Shown: piece by piece, positions 7,007-12,295 of the stretch
Position numbering within the stretch: the first letter of the stretch is position 1
Layout: each line of letters opens with the position of its first letter
DNA from: a bacterium
GTDB lineage: Bacteria > UBP13 > UBA5359
Direction: 5' to 3'
NCBI GenBank assembly: GCA_028699365.1
Contig: JAQVUQ010000041.1
Location: forward strand, 1 to 12,295
Length of the DNA: 12,295 nt
Made by a program: the position numbers and the translations under genes
The notes under the pieces: generated by a model
Told to the model about the DNA's origin: nothing
What the model saw: the letters and a program-made list of their open reading frames with translations, nothing else
Databases searched by the model: none

Positions 7007-7964
7007 CCGACATCACCTTCCTGGGCTTGAGAAGAGCGGTTCCATTTTCAATGCGCGCCTCAGCTATCCCGATAAACCTGTTTTCTTCCTCGTAAACCCT
7101 GTATTCGCCGGAGGCGGTTCCCGCCGCAATCTGCGCTCCCATGCCGTGCCGAAAGCGCTCCGCCTGGGTAGTATCGAGACGGATAGCCGGAAGAGAAGCC
7201 GCCAACCCGTCGATCTTGCGTAAAAAAGGAAAGAAATCTTCCTCTGTAAGCGCTGCAGATGCTTTGGCCGCCTCCGGGCTTGCCGCGCCGAAGCTCGCAG
7301 AGCGAAGGCGGGTGCCTTTAGTGCTTAGATCATGTAACGTGCAGGCGTCACCGATACGATGCGTGCCCGATTCCGTTCTTACCAGAAAGGACATGGCTGC
7401 TCCGCATCCCAGCCCGGCTCCGATATCGTGACAAAGAGTGCGTATATACGTGCCTTTGGAACAGCATATGTCCAGCAGGATCACAGGATTATCCCCTGCG
7501 GTGAAATCCGTCATCTCCAGATCGTATATATGCACCTGGCGGGGCGCCCGCTCCACCTCCCGCCCCTGGCGGGCAAGATCGTATAAACGCCGGCCGCCGA
7601 TCTTAACGGCCGACACCATCGGCGGTATCTGTGAATAATCGCCTTTGAACCGATCCATTACCGTTGTAAGCTCATCGGGCGTAACACCTGACGCATCGTG
7701 CCTGGCCGTGACCCTTCCTGTGGTATCATGGCTGTCGGTCTCGATGCCCAGAATCATTTCTGCGCGATAGCGTTTTCTTTCCGCTACGGCATACTCCATC
7801 AGCCTTGTCCCCTGTCCCAGGGCGACAATCATCAACCCGGAGGCCGCCGGATCCAAAGTGCCGGCATGACCGACACGGCGCTCACCGGTAAGGCGTCTTA
7901 CCGCGGCCACCAGATCGTGCGAGGTCATCCCGGGGGGTTTGATCAGATTGATATAACCGTTCAT
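6993..7964 (-). CDS. truB: tRNA pseudouridine(55) synthase
   Basis: TruB converts U55 in the T-arm of tRNAs to pseudouridine. I start it at the ATG 7964 (MNGYINLIKPPGMTSHD), because families usually begin a few residues before the K-P-x-G-M-T-S-H motif; a GTG four codons upstream (7976) is the alternative. The catalytic aspartate is in VGHAGTLDPAASG (Asp38 from this start). KGTYIRTL is the conserved block near the end of the catalytic domain. The C-terminal part (DTTQAERFRHG... and GEYRVYEEENRFIGIAEA) is the usual small RNA-binding domain. Between them, a low-complexity stretch (RLRSASFGAASPEAAKA) coincides with a DNA hairpin at 7286-7310 and may be a linker insertion. Confidence 0.96.
   Translation of the reverse strand: MNGYINLIKPPGMTSHDLVAAVRRLTGERRVGHAGTLDPAASGLMIVALGQGTRLMEYAVAERKRYRAEMILGIETDSHDTTGRVTARHDASGVTPDELTTVMDRFKGDYSQIPPMVSAVKIGGRRLYDLARQGREVERAPRQVHIYDLEMTDFTAGDNPVILLDICCSKGTYIRTLCHDIGAGLGCGAAMSFLVRTESGTHRIGDACTLHDLSTKGTRLRSASFGAASPEAAKASAALTEEDFFPFLRKIDGLAASLPAIRLDTTQAERFRHGMGAQIAAGTASGEYRVYEEENRFIGIAEARIENGTALLKPRKVMSDAAL
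7286..7310. repeat. Hairpin-forming inverted repeat inside truB
   Basis: On the plus strand CGCC-GAA-GCTC, loop GCA, GAGC-GAA-GGCG. The outer and inner 4-bp arms pair perfectly around a symmetric GAA/GAA internal loop. It is read in frame in the linker between the catalytic and C-terminal domains of TruB. No second copy is evident in this window, so a dispersed repeat is only suspected. Confidence 0.5.
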
Positions 7965-8026
7965 CTTAGGGGCCACCCATGAGGTATTACCAAATCCACC
8001 TCCGGCAAATTGGCAACTCTATTCAT
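7961..8026 (-). CDS. Possible 21-codon bridging reading frame between nrnA and truB
   Basis: An ATG at 8026 overlaps the last codons of nrnA, and the frame closes with a TGA that overlaps the truB ATG (ATGA, 7964-7961). It begins MNRVANLPEV and ends GWPLR. A G-rich AAGGGGG lies 5 bases before its ATG. No family is recognised. It could couple translation of truB to nrnA rather than make a useful peptide. Over 66 bases such an arrangement can arise by chance, so confidence is low. Confidence 0.2.
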   Translation of the reverse strand: MNRVANLPEVDLVIPHGWPLR

Positions 8027-9017
8027 GGACGCCCCCTTGACCAAGGCGCTCCCGCAGCAATCGTATTGTCTTCTCCACTACGACAGGCATGGGATCGGTC
8101 GTGAGAAAACCGGCCGCCGCTTTATGCCCGCCGCCGCCCAGTTCCCTGGCTGCGTCCAGCACACTGAACTTGCTCTTGGAGCGCAGGCTGGTCTTGACCT
8201 TGCCGTCGGGACGCTGGGTAAACAACACGGCTACTTCAACGCCGTCCACTGACCGGACAATATCGATAGCGCCGTCAAAATCCGCCTCGGCCAGACCAAG
8301 CGCCTCCAGCATATCGGAACTGATGGCCGACCATGCCAGCCGGCCGTCAACGGTCATATCTTCTATCACGGCAGCCTGAAGGCGCAACTGGTCGATAGAG
8401 CGTCTCTCGTATATGCGTGAGGCGATATCGGCCGGTTGCAGCCCCTGCTCGATCAGACCGGCTGCCAGGCGATGAGTATGTGCCGTCGTATTGGAGTATT
8501 TAAAGCTGCCCGTATCCGTCAGGATAGAGACGTAGATGCATTCCGCCGCGTCCCGACCTACGGCCACATCCAGGGCACGAGCCAGAGCGTATACCTGCTC
8601 GCCGACGGCCGCTGCTCCGGGATCTATATATCTGTAATCACCGAAGCTGCCCGTGGTGGGATGGTGATCGATATTGATCAGCATCCGGGCGTGGCGGCGC
8701 AGATCGATTCTCTCGGAAACGCGTTTCTCATTTTCGCAATCCATCACCAGGGTCACGTTGAAATTTCCTTCGAGAATGGTATTGACTTCGTCGGCGTGGG
8801 GAAGAAAACGATATATCTCGGGAACACCGTCTTCAAGGAATATGTAGGTTTCCTTCTTCATCTTTTTCAGAATATCGGCCATTGCCAGTATGGACCCTAC
8901 GGCATCGCCGTCGGGATTCCGGTGTGAGGTCAGAAGGAAGGAGCGGTTGCTGTTGATAATATCGGTTATTTCGTCGGGTACTGCCTCACTCTTCCGCATT
9001 TTCACGTTCACCTTCAT
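8019..9017 (-). CDS. nrnA: DHH-family phosphoesterase, NrnA-like (oligoribonuclease / pAp phosphatase)
   Basis: NrnA-type enzymes degrade RNA dinucleotides and short oligomers and dephosphorylate pAp. The DHH domain has NPDGDAVGS (34-42), VMDC with the metal-binding aspartate (Asp93), NIDHHPTTG (115-123) and the TDTG block (168-171). The DHHA1 domain near the C-terminus carries GGGGHKAAAG (294-303). The length of 332 residues fits. It overlaps the end of rbfA by 32 bases. An ATG at 8999 would shorten the overlap to 14 bases and remove six residues; neither start has an ideally spaced ribosome binding site. In Firmicutes and Chloroflexota a DHH gene often sits between rbfA and truB. Confidence 0.93.
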   Translation of the reverse strand: MKVNVKMRKSEAVPDEITDIINSNRSFLLTSHRNPDGDAVGSILAMADILKKMKKETYIFLEDGVPEIYRFLPHADEVNTILEGNFNVTLVMDCENEKRVSERIDLRRHARMLINIDHHPTTGSFGDYRYIDPGAAAVGEQVYALARALDVAVGRDAAECIYVSILTDTGSFKYSNTTAHTHRLAAGLIEQGLQPADIASRIYERRSIDQLRLQAAVIEDMTVDGRLAWSAISSDMLEALGLAEADFDGAIDIVRSVDGVEVAVLFTQRPDGKVKTSLRSKSKFSVLDAARELGGGGHKAAAGFLTTDPMPVVVEKTIRLLRERLGQGGVHE

Positions 9018-9351
9018 TCACCTGTTTCAGAAGTTTCTGTATCTTATTCCCGTATTCTATGGATGTATCGAGTTTGAACGATAACTCAGGCACATGACGC
9101 AGCCTGATACGATGTCCCAGAGCACTCCGGATAAAACCGGCCGCAGATTGAAGCGCGCGCAAACTCCTCTTCTTCTCGCCGTCGTCTCCCAATATGCTGA
9201 CGAATACTTTAGCGTAGTGTAAATCAGGGCTTACCTCCACAGAGGTAATGGTCAAGAAACCGATACCGGGTTGCTTGACCTCGCGTCTGACTATATCGCT
9301 TATCTCTTCCTTAATAAGCTCCTGTACCTTCTCTATGCGTTGTGAAGGCAT
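8986..9351 (-). CDS. rbfA: 30S ribosome-binding factor RbfA
   Basis: RbfA is a small KH-like protein that binds immature 30S subunits and helps mature the 5' end of 16S rRNA, notably in the cold. The protein has 121 residues, the usual size. RIEKVQELIKEEISDIVRRE opens it as in the family, followed by the strand VSPDLHYAKVFVSILGD and the late RHVPELSFKLDTSIEYG block. TGGAGGTG precedes the ATG with good spacing. It starts 15 bases after ymdB and overlaps nrnA at its end. infB, its usual upstream neighbour, is not here. Confidence 0.96.
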   Translation of the reverse strand: MPSQRIEKVQELIKEEISDIVRREVKQPGIGFLTITSVEVSPDLHYAKVFVSILGDDGEKKRSLRALQSAAGFIRSALGHRIRLRHVPELSFKLDTSIEYGNKIQKLLKQVNEGERENAEE

Positions 9352-9366
9352 GCAAGCACCTCCAAT

Positions 9367-10143
9367 TCAGTCTATACGGTTAATACGAACTATGGATCTG
9401 GACTTTCCGGTCGTCTCATCAATGTCTATGAGGACGGCATTGAAGATCACCGGCGGATTGCCTACTTCAAACTTCACCGGCATCTGTGTAGTGAACTTGC
9501 GCAAAATCAATGCCACCTCGACTCCCAGGATGGAATCGCGCGGGCCTACCATACCGATATCGGATATCATGGCCGTGCCCTGAGGCAAAACGCGCTCATC
9601 GGCTGTCTGCGTATGCGTGTGCGTGCCGACTACGGCGGAAACCCTGCCGTCAAGATACCAGGCCAGCGCCTGCTTTTCCGAGGTGGCTTCAGCATGGAAG
9701 TCTACCAATATGTTAGGTGTCACGCCGGCCAGAGAAGCCACCAATCCATCCATTGTCCGGAAAGGATCGTCCAGCGGGTCCATGAATATTCGTCCCATGA
9801 GCGAAACGACGGCTATCTTGCAACCGTACATGTCGATGACCGTCAAGGAGCGTCCCGGTGTTCCGGGAGGATAATTGGCCGGCCTGAGAACGTAATCCAG
9901 GCTGTCGATCTCCGACACCATCTCACGCCTGTCCCAGATGTGATTGCCCGTAGTCACGACGTCGGCACCGGCCAGCCTGATCTGCTCCGCCATCTGGGCG
10001 TTAAGGCCGAACCCGGCCGCAGCGTTCTCACCGTTGACGACGGTGAAATCCACATGATACTCGGCTTTGATGTGAGGAAGAAGCTCCCGCAGACATGCCC
10101 TGCCCGGCTTTCCCACGATATCTCCAACCATCAGGATACGCAT
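9367..10143 (-). CDS. ymdB: YmdB-type 2',3'-cyclic-nucleotide metallophosphodiesterase
   Basis: This matches the B. subtilis YmdB family (unrelated to the E. coli macrodomain YmdB). The enzyme hydrolyses 2',3'-cyclic nucleotides, products of RNA cleavage, and influences sporulation and biofilm choices in Bacillus. Metal-binding blocks are visible: MVGDIVGKPGR (Asp8), VNGENAAAG (Glu39), TTGNHIWDR (Asn67), VDFHAEATSEK (His150) and VGTHTHTQTAD (His175, His177). The length of 258 residues is typical. GGGAG lies 6-7 bases before the ATG. It follows rny, but an intrinsic terminator and a repeat element separate them, so it must rely on read-through or its own promoter, which I could not identify. 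Confidence 0.95.
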   Translation of the reverse strand: MRILMVGDIVGKPGRACLRELLPHIKAEYHVDFTVVNGENAAAGFGLNAQMAEQIRLAGADVVTTGNHIWDRREMVSEIDSLDYVLRPANYPPGTPGRSLTVIDMYGCKIAVVSLMGRIFMDPLDDPFRTMDGLVASLAGVTPNILVDFHAEATSEKQALAWYLDGRVSAVVGTHTHTQTADERVLPQGTAMISDIGMVGPRDSILGVEVALILRKFTTQMPVKFEVGNPPVIFNAVLIDIDETTGKSRSIVRINRID

Positions 10144-10162
10144 GTGTCACTCCCACTCTGTA

Positions 10163-10225
10163 CTAGCGCCCTGCGGGCGCGGTTGTTAGTTGTTTGTTGT
10201 TAGTTGTTGGTTTCAGGATTCCCAT
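10163..10225 (-). CDS. Possible 20-codon reading frame inside repeat copy 2
   Basis: The repeat before ymdB carries ATG ... TAG in the same frame as the DapB extension. It begins MGILKPTTNN and ends TTAPAGR, then stops where the dapB copy reads on through a tyrosine codon. AAGGG lies 5 bases before the ATG. It may be a by-product of the repeat; no function can be assigned. Confidence 0.2.
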   Translation of the reverse strand: MGILKPTTNNKQLTTAPAGR

Positions 10226-10230
10226 GCAAG
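10164..10230 (-). repeat. Hairpin plus heptamer repeat element, copy 2 (rny-ymdB gap)
   Basis: It has the same structure as the copy at 1998-2064: hairpin GCGCCC-TGC-GGGCGC (10166-10180), four 7-bp units (GTTGTTA, GTTGTTT, GTTGTTA, GTTGTTG at 10181-10208), then GGTTT and a tail ending in TTCCCATGCAAG. Length and orientation match the dapB copy without gaps. Here it lies between genes, ending about 20 bases before the ymdB start. Confidence 0.85.
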
Positions 10231-10273
10231 CCCTTAAGTATGGCGTTCTTTTTGTCTTTTGTGGTTGCTTATG

Positions 10274-10312
10274 AAGAAAAATGCCTGGCGGTACCATTCG
10301 ATACCGCCAGGC
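10274..10312 (-). terminator. Intrinsic terminator of rny
   Basis: Downstream of the rny stop, the minus-strand RNA forms an 11-bp perfect stem (GCCTGGCGGTA / TACCGCCAGGC) with an 8-base loop, followed by ATTTTTCTTC. The stem is GC-rich and the T-run is directional, so it should end transcripts coming from rny. It separates rny from ymdB. Confidence 0.9.
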
Positions 10313-10325
10313 TTGGCTTCACAAT

Positions 10326-11876
10326 CTATTTAGCATACTCTATGGCCCGGGTTTCCCTGATAACGGTCACTTTTATCTGACCGGGGAACTCGAGTTCGTC
10401 CTCGATACGCTTGACTATATCCTTTGCCAGATTAACCGCCGCCAGATCGTCGATATCGTCAGGTTTGACCATGATACGAACTTCTCTGCCTGCCTGTATA
10501 GCATAGGATTTCTCCACACCGGAGAACGAATCCGCCACATTTTCCAGTTTTTCAAGACGCTTGATGTAATTCTCAAGCGATTCACGCCTGGCACCGGGAC
10601 GGGCAGCCGATATGGCATCTCCGGCCTGCACCAGGAGAGCTTCCATAAGTCCGCTCTCTTCCTCACCATGATGTGCTGCTATGCACTGGATGATCTTACC
10701 GGATTCCCGATACCGCTTGGCCAGGTCGGCGCCGATGGTGGCATGAGGTCCTTCCACTTCGTGGTCGGCCGCCTTGCCTATATCATGCAATAGACCTGCT
10801 CTTTTGGCGAGCTGGACATCCAGTCCCAAATCATCGGCCATCAGCCCCGCCAGCCAGGAAACTTCCTTCGAATGCTGAAGAACGTTCTGCCCGTAGCTGG
10901 TGCGGAACCTCAAACGGCCAAGAAGCCGGACCAGTTCCGGATGTAAACCCTGCACACTGGTCTCCAGAAGGGCCTTCTCGCCCTCCTCCTTTATCTGCGC
11001 ATCGACCTCGGCCTGGGCTTTATTCACCAGTTCCTCAATACGCGCCGGATGAATCCGACCGTCGACAAGAAGCTTTTCCAAAGCCACACGCGCAACTTCG
11101 CGCCTGACCGGATCAAAAGCGGACAGAATCACGGCCTCGGGCGTGTCGTCGATGATGAGATCGACGCCTGTACGAGTTTCAAAAGCTCTTATATTGCGTC
11201 CTTCACGGCCAATTATCCGGCCCTTCATATCATCGCTGGGCAGCGGCACGACCGAAACGGTGGATTCCACCACCTGGTCCGCAGCACACCTCTGGACCGC
11301 AACCGTAATTATCTCTCTGGCCTTGCTCTCCGCTTTCTCCTTGGCTTCCTCTTCGATGCGCCTGATCAGAATGGCGGCATCATCCCTGATCTCGTCTTCC
11401 ACTTTCTGCAGAAGAACATCTTTGGCTTCCTCACGACTGAGTCCGGAAACTCTCTCAAGTTCTGCGCGACTCTCGACTTCAAGCCGTTCCAGATTCTCTC
11501 TGATGGAGACATTCTCCTGATCGCGCTGCTGCAGCACCTTCTCTTTCTTCTCCATGGTGCTCATCCGCCGCTCCAGGTTCTCTTCCTTTTGCGTCAAGTG
11601 CCGCTCCATTCTCTGCAGTTCGACACGCCGCTCACGGTTCTCTTTTTCCAGTTCATTACGCAGCCTGAGCTGCTCATCTTTCACTTCGAGAAGCGCCTCT
11701 TTTGCCTTGGCATCCGCTTCCCGACCGGCATTGACGACAATATCCTGCGCCAATACCTCCGCTGTCTTAATCTTACCTTCTGCAATGCTTTTTCTGATTA
11801 AATAACCGACAAACAACCCTGCAAGCAGGGCCGCCGCAGCTATTATCAGTGTCTGAATAACAACCATACTTATCAT
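10326..11876 (-). CDS. rny: Ribonuclease Y
   Basis: RNase Y is a membrane-anchored endonuclease that starts mRNA decay in many bacteria lacking RNase E. I place the start at the ATG 11876 ([10 protein letters not shown]), because GGAGGTG lies 4 bases before it and the membrane anchor then begins at once; an in-frame ATG at 11912 would add 12 residues without a good ribosome binding site. The resulting 516 residues comprise a membrane helix (about 4-27), a long charged coiled coil (about 30-190), a KH domain with [15 protein letters not shown] (219-233) and an HD domain with HSKEV (His335), [12 protein letters not shown] (362-373) and AAHHGEEES. It follows recX and ends at a strong terminator. 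Confidence 0.97.
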   Translation of the reverse strand: MISMVVIQTLIIAAAALLAGLFVGYLIRKSIAEGKIKTAEVLAQDIVVNAGREADAKAKEALLEVKDEQLRLRNELEKENRERRVELQRMERHLTQKEENLERRMSTMEKKEKVLQQRDQENVSIRENLERLEVESRAELERVSGLSREEAKDVLLQKVEDEIRDDAAILIRRIEEEAKEKAESKAREIITVAVQRCAADQVVESTVSVVPLPSDDMKGRIIGREGRNIRAFETRTGVDLIIDDTPEAVILSAFDPVRREVARVALEKLLVDGRIHPARIEELVNKAQAEVDAQIKEEGEKALLETSVQGLHPELVRLLGRLRFRTSYGQNVLQHSKEVSWLAGLMADDLGLDVQLAKRAGLLHDIGKAADHEVEGPHATIGADLAKRYRESGKIIQCIAAHHGEEESGLMEALLVQAGDAISAARPGARRESLENYIKRLEKLENVADSFSGVEKSYAIQAGREVRIMVKPDDIDDLAAVNLAKDIVKRIEDELEFPGQIKVTVIRETRAIEYAK

Positions 11877-11961
11877 ATTCACCTCCCTTCCTCTAGCTGA
11901 AAAAGACGTCATGCTTTTTGCAGATCACAACTACCACGCTCAATACTTTTTCAGGAGGTGG
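11877..11961 (-). promoter_or_regulatory. rny 5' leader with anti-Shine-Dalgarno segment
   Basis: On the minus strand CACCTCC (11960-11954) is exactly complementary to GGAGGTG (11886-11880), the rny ribosome binding site. Immediately inside, TGAAAAAG (11953-11946) is complementary to CTTTTTCA (11905-11898). Together they form a two-part stem of 7 and 8 bp with an 11-base bulge on one side, which would hide the ribosome binding site. AAAAAG (11919-11914) can compete for CTTTTT (11905-11900), giving an alternative 6-bp hairpin. This resembles a translational switch, but no trigger or RNA family is recognised. Confidence 0.55.
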
Positions 11962-11992
11962 TTCTCAATGTACGCGCGATTGAATCGCAGAG

Positions 11993-12295
11993 TTATTGTA
12001 ATGCATTTTCATCAAAGGTGTCAAGGAATTTAAGCCTGACTCGGTTAAGAGCTCTTCCGGTCGCCTCGTAAGAGAAACCCCTGCGAGAGAGGTAACCGGC
12101 CAGACGGAGAAGCCTCTTTTCCATCGGCAAGCCCGACAGGCGCTCCCACCTGGCTTCAGCTATGGAAAGAGCCAGCGCCTCTTCATCGTCGTCGCTGTAC
12201 ATCTCCCTTATACCCTCGCTTACCAGTTCATCCGCTATACCCTTCTTCTTCAGCTCATACCTGAGCCTGCGCCTGCCCGCAGGCCTGCCGCCCAT
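11993..12295 (-). CDS. recX: Recombination regulator RecX, C-terminal part (partial)
   Basis: RecX binds RecA filaments and limits recombinase activity. The visible 100 residues match the second half of the family: GRRRLRYELKKKGIADELV, then the helical repeats WERLSGLPMEKRLLRLAGYLSRRGFSYEATGRAL, ending in a short tail. A Met codon falls exactly on the window edge, but RecX proteins have another helical repeat before this point, so the gene almost certainly continues to the right. The usual partner recA would be expected beyond the edge. The 116-base gap to rny holds the leader structure; I see no terminator in it. Confidence 0.85.
   Translation of the reverse strand: MGGRPAGRRRLRYELKKKGIADELVSEGIREMYSDDDEEALALSIAEARWERLSGLPMEKRLLRLAGYLSRRGFSYEATGRALNRVRLKFLDTFDENALQ

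Noticed and set aside
11877-11912. Longer RNase Y start at 11912 with 12 extra residues.
   Set aside because: The downstream ATG at 11876 has GGAGGTG at good spacing and places the membrane anchor at the N-terminus as in the family; the upstream ATG has no comparable site.
11920-11976. Possible minus-strand promoter before rny, TTGAGA and TATTGA with a 17-base spacer.
   Set aside because: The -10 box matches only three of six consensus positions, and its transcript would lack the anti-SD segment. Too weak to list.
11953-12033. A plus-strand 21-codon reading frame (ATG at 11968, begins MYARLNRRVI) with an excellent AGGAGGTGG ribosome binding site six bases upstream.
   Set aside because: The apparent ribosome binding site is simply the opposite strand of the anti-SD segment in the rny leader, which explains it better. 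The frame overlaps the 3' end of recX in antisense, and I see no good plus-strand promoter. It should be kept in mind if plus-strand transcription is found.
1-12295. Search for defence systems, toxin-antitoxin pairs, phage or transposase genes, CRISPR arrays and tRNA genes.
   Set aside because: All substantial reading frames are core housekeeping genes and the gaps are short; nothing supports such systems here.

Overview
This window is a compact block of bacterial core genes, all on the minus strand, so transcription runs from high to low coordinates. In transcription order it holds recX (3' part), rny, ymdB, rbfA, nrnA (DHH phosphoesterase), truB, ribF, rpsO, pnp, an M16 zinc peptidase, dapB, asd, and the first 32 codons of dapA. 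Genes are packed tightly, with overlaps at rbfA/nrnA and truB/ribF. I see no tRNA, rRNA, CRISPR array, insertion sequence, prophage or defence module.

The gene set (RNase Y, YmdB-type phosphodiesterase, NrnA, an M16 peptidase next to pnp) is what one sees in Firmicutes and Chloroflexota rather than Proteobacteria. The recX-rny-ymdB-rbfA order, the absence of nusA-infB just before rbfA, and the lysine genes after the peptidase make me favour a Chloroflexota (Dehalococcoidia-like) genome. That is inference from memory of gene order and is weak.

Region 1 (about 5.7-12.3 kb) is about RNA. RNase Y makes internal cuts, PNPase degrades from the 3' end, NrnA finishes short oligonucleotides, and YmdB hydrolyses 2',3'-cyclic nucleotides. 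RbfA, TruB and S15 serve ribosome and tRNA maturation, and RibF makes FMN and FAD. The rny transcript ends at a strong intrinsic terminator (10274-10312). rpsO has its own near-consensus promoter (6050-6078) and a bidirectional terminator (5670-5697). Region 2 (about 0-3.4 kb) holds an M16 peptidase and three lysine/diaminopimelate genes, asd, dapB and dapA.

The genes are ordinary; the unusual material lies in and around the gaps. (a) The recX-rny gap carries an anti-Shine-Dalgarno sequence that can pair with the rny ribosome binding site, with an inner inverted repeat that brings the two together. (b) A repeat of about 65 bp, made of a GC hairpin plus four 7-bp units, occurs twice. One copy lies before ymdB and contains a closed 20-codon reading frame. 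The other is fused in frame to dapB and supplies its start codon and first 20 or so residues. (c) More 7-8-bp tandem units lie before dapB. (d) A hairpin-forming segment sits in frame within truB. (e) The rpsO leader can pair with its own ribosome binding site. (f) A 21-codon reading frame bridges nrnA and truB. (g) A perfect 11-bp hairpin sits on the asd stop codon just before the dapA ribosome binding site.
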